Shown here: one piece after another, positions 32,257-33,758 of the stretch
Position numbering within the stretch: the stretch's first letter is position 1
How the letters are laid out: each line of letters starts with the position of its first letter
Assembly (NCBI GenBank): GCA_022510545.1
Contig: JAFLTG010000027.1
Location: 1-33,758, forward strand
From: Lachnospiraceae bacterium
Lineage (GTDB): Bacteria; Bacillota; Clostridia; Lachnospirales; Lachnospiraceae
DNA: 33,758 nt
Direction of reading: 5' to 3'
Notes under the pieces: model-generated
Told to the model about the DNA's origin: nothing
The model's input: only the letters and a program-made list of their open reading frames with translations
Databases searched by the model: none
Program-made: the position numbers and the translations under genes

Positions 32257-33606
32257 TTAAAGATTGTTCTGTGGTTTAGACAGAGTAAGCAATTTTATCG
32301 AGTAAATAATAGTATAAACCGCCATAATTCCAGATACCGCAGGTGCCACACAGCCTAGTACTGCAAGTGAATCCGGGAAGTAATGTTGTACGATGTACAA
32401 TAACGGCATTCTCAACAAAAGAGCACCCGAACAGCAGCTTATCATAGTAAAAATAGTTTTGGAATATCCGTTTAAGAAACCGTTTAGGCAAAAAACAAAA
32501 GTTACTGCAAGATAATCATAACTACAGGTACGGAAAAATGGAATGCCGGCTTCAATTATCTTAGGATCGTCGGCGAATATTTTTATCATACTTGCAGGCG
32601 AGATTTGGGCCCATGCAAAAAAGCAGGCTGACATTGCAAGCGCGATACCAAGACCCGCAGCAACGGACTTGCGTATTCTCTCAGGTTTTCCGGCCCCCAG
32701 ATTTTGTGCGGTGATTGCTGAAAGCGCACTGGCAATCGAGGTGGCGGGAAGCATTGCAAATACGTCATATTTGCTGGCAACGCCTACTGCGGAAGCTGCA
32801 TATATGCCCAGAGTATTGACTACAGCAGTCAAATATAAAAATGAAAGTCTTACCATACATTCCTGAAGTGAAATGGGAATGCTTAATCTGGCAAGTTCAA
32901 GAGCTTTTTCCTTTTCAATTCTGAAGTTCCCAAGTCGGAAAGTAAATAAGAAATTATGTCTGTTAAGATAGATGATGGAAAACAGCATACTGAAGCCCTG
33001 TGACAGAATAGTTGCGAGGGCCGTTCCGGCAACGTCCATATGAAAATATTTTACAAGGACTATGTCCAAAATAATATTCATAACGCAGGCAATCGCAACA
33101 AACATCATAGGCCTTACCGAGTCACCATAGCCTCTTAATATAGAGCTTATTGCATTATAGCCGCATATAAAGAAAATACCTGAGCAACAGATTAATACAT
33201 ATCTATGAGCAAGCGCATAGGCTTCTGCCGGTGTATGTAAGAGGCTTAATATCGTGCCTGAAGAAACAATCATTATAAAGGTCAGAATCAGTGAAAAAAT
33301 TGCAAATATGCTTAAAGTGGTTCCAATTGACTTCTTAGCATCTTCGGGTCTTTCCATACCTATATATTTTCCCACCAGAATCGTCCCACCAAGTGTCATA
33401 CCGGTTATGATGCTGGTAATGATCTGGGTTACCTGGGTTCCCGTTGAAACTGCGGCGACGCTGCTTGCGGAGCAGTATTTGCCTATTACCATAAGGTCTA
33501 CAGCACCGTAAAGTGCCTGTATGATATTTGCAAACAAAAGCGGCAGAGAGAAGCGTATTAAGGTTTTGATTATGCTGCCATGGGTCAGGTTGTTTTTATC
33601 GGACAT
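32257..33606 (-). CDS. MATE-family efflux transporter
   Basis: A 449-residue protein with twelve predicted membrane helices in two homologous halves, typical of MATE (NorM/DinF-type) exporters driven by sodium or proton gradients. The N-terminus (HGSIIKTLIRFSLPLLFANIIQALYGAVDLMVIGKY) and the start of the second half (ARLSIPISLQECMVRLSFLYLTAVV) are characteristic. The substrate may be drugs, flavin-like compounds or other organic cations. The start at 33606 has only a weak AAAGG upstream. It is alone on the reverse strand. Confidence 0.93.
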   Translation of the reverse strand: MSDKNNLTHGSIIKTLIRFSLPLLFANIIQALYGAVDLMVIGKYCSASSVAAVSTGTQVTQIITSIITGMTLGGTILVGKYIGMERPEDAKKSIGTTLSIFAIFSLILTFIMIVSSGTILSLLHTPAEAYALAHRYVLICCSGIFFICGYNAISSILRGYGDSVRPMMFVAIACVMNIILDIVLVKYFHMDVAGTALATILSQGFSMLFSIIYLNRHNFLFTFRLGNFRIEKEKALELARLSIPISLQECMVRLSFLYLTAVVNTLGIYAASAVGVASKYDVFAMLPATSIASALSAITAQNLGAGKPERIRKSVAAGLGIALAMSACFFAWAQISPASMIKIFADDPKIIEAGIPFFRTCSYDYLAVTFVFCLNGFLNGYSKTIFTMISCCSGALLLRMPLLYIVQHYFPDSLAVLGCVAPAVSGIMAVYTIIYSIKLLTLSKPQNNL

Positions 33607-33649
33607 TGGAGTATGCAGCCTTTCTGAGTATGAATTTATTTACATTAAT

Positions 33650-33679
33650 ATTAAACACTTACTATGTAAAAAAAGTCAA
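33650..33679 (-). promoter_or_regulatory. Possible promoter of the MATE gene
   Basis: On the reverse strand TTGACT (33679-33674), an 18-base spacer and TTTAAT (33655-33650) lie about 45 bases before the MATE start. The remaining bases to the window edge (33680-33758) show no supported gene. Confidence 0.35.
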
Positions 33680-33758
33680 TAGGGTTGTAAATTGAAATTT
33701 GCTGCTATGCCTGAAAGACGGATTGCACAAATAGTAAGTTGGCTGGTGGTCGGCTTTC

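Noticed and set aside
33707-33758. Possible gene start at the right edge (MPERRIAQIVSWLVVGF)
   Set aside because: No ribosome site, and only 17 codons are visible before the window ends.

Overview
The window looks like a chromosome of an anaerobic Firmicute, most likely a Lachnospiraceae-type Clostridium. The basis is strong AGGAGG-type ribosome sites, an AT-rich genome, a rubrerythrin, a paired NifU-like/GGGtGRT locus, and the style of the mobile-element genes. This is inferred from gene content only.

Bases 1 to about 12,520 are the right-hand part of an integrated mobile element; its left end lies outside the window. From the left it holds the start of a probable IS256-type transposase gene; a small cargo region (acidic orphan protein, XRE regulator, HNH nuclease, an unknown 141-residue protein, a zinc-ribbon membrane protein); a recombination module (DUF932 protein, YqaJ-type exonuclease, Rad52-like annealing protein, DUF5688 protein); a 26-residue membrane micropeptide between two perfect hairpins; a long AT-rich reverse-strand gene split at a run of nine T; and a tightly overlapping mobilization/integration unit (MobC-like protein, very short relaxase, large serine recombinase). 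The recombinase is next to the element end. The element has integrated into the Walker A codons of a NitT/TauT-type ABC ATPase gene, whose first 47 codons remain on the right.

From about 12,520 to the end is ordinary chromosome. argH and asd (arginine and lysine/threonine/methionine biosynthesis) are followed by a plus-strand run: an EAL phosphodiesterase with a dead GGDEF domain, an ATPase-DUF234 protein, a type IA topoisomerase, a hexapeptide-repeat protein and a PAS-GGDEF sensor with a dead GGDEF. Then come a TrpXYZ-like ABC importer, the NifU-like/GGGtGRT pair, an acyltransferase, a chemoreceptor, rubrerythrin and a MIF-like tautomerase. A MATE exporter on the reverse strand closes the window.

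The observations I consider most worth a second look are: a twin-hairpin leader present twice (upstream of the topoisomerase and of the ABC importer) with compensatory base changes; the recombinase frame, which runs through a strong hairpin and the attachment site into host DNA; the T9-split gene; and the micropeptide. No rRNA, tRNA or CRISPR array was seen.
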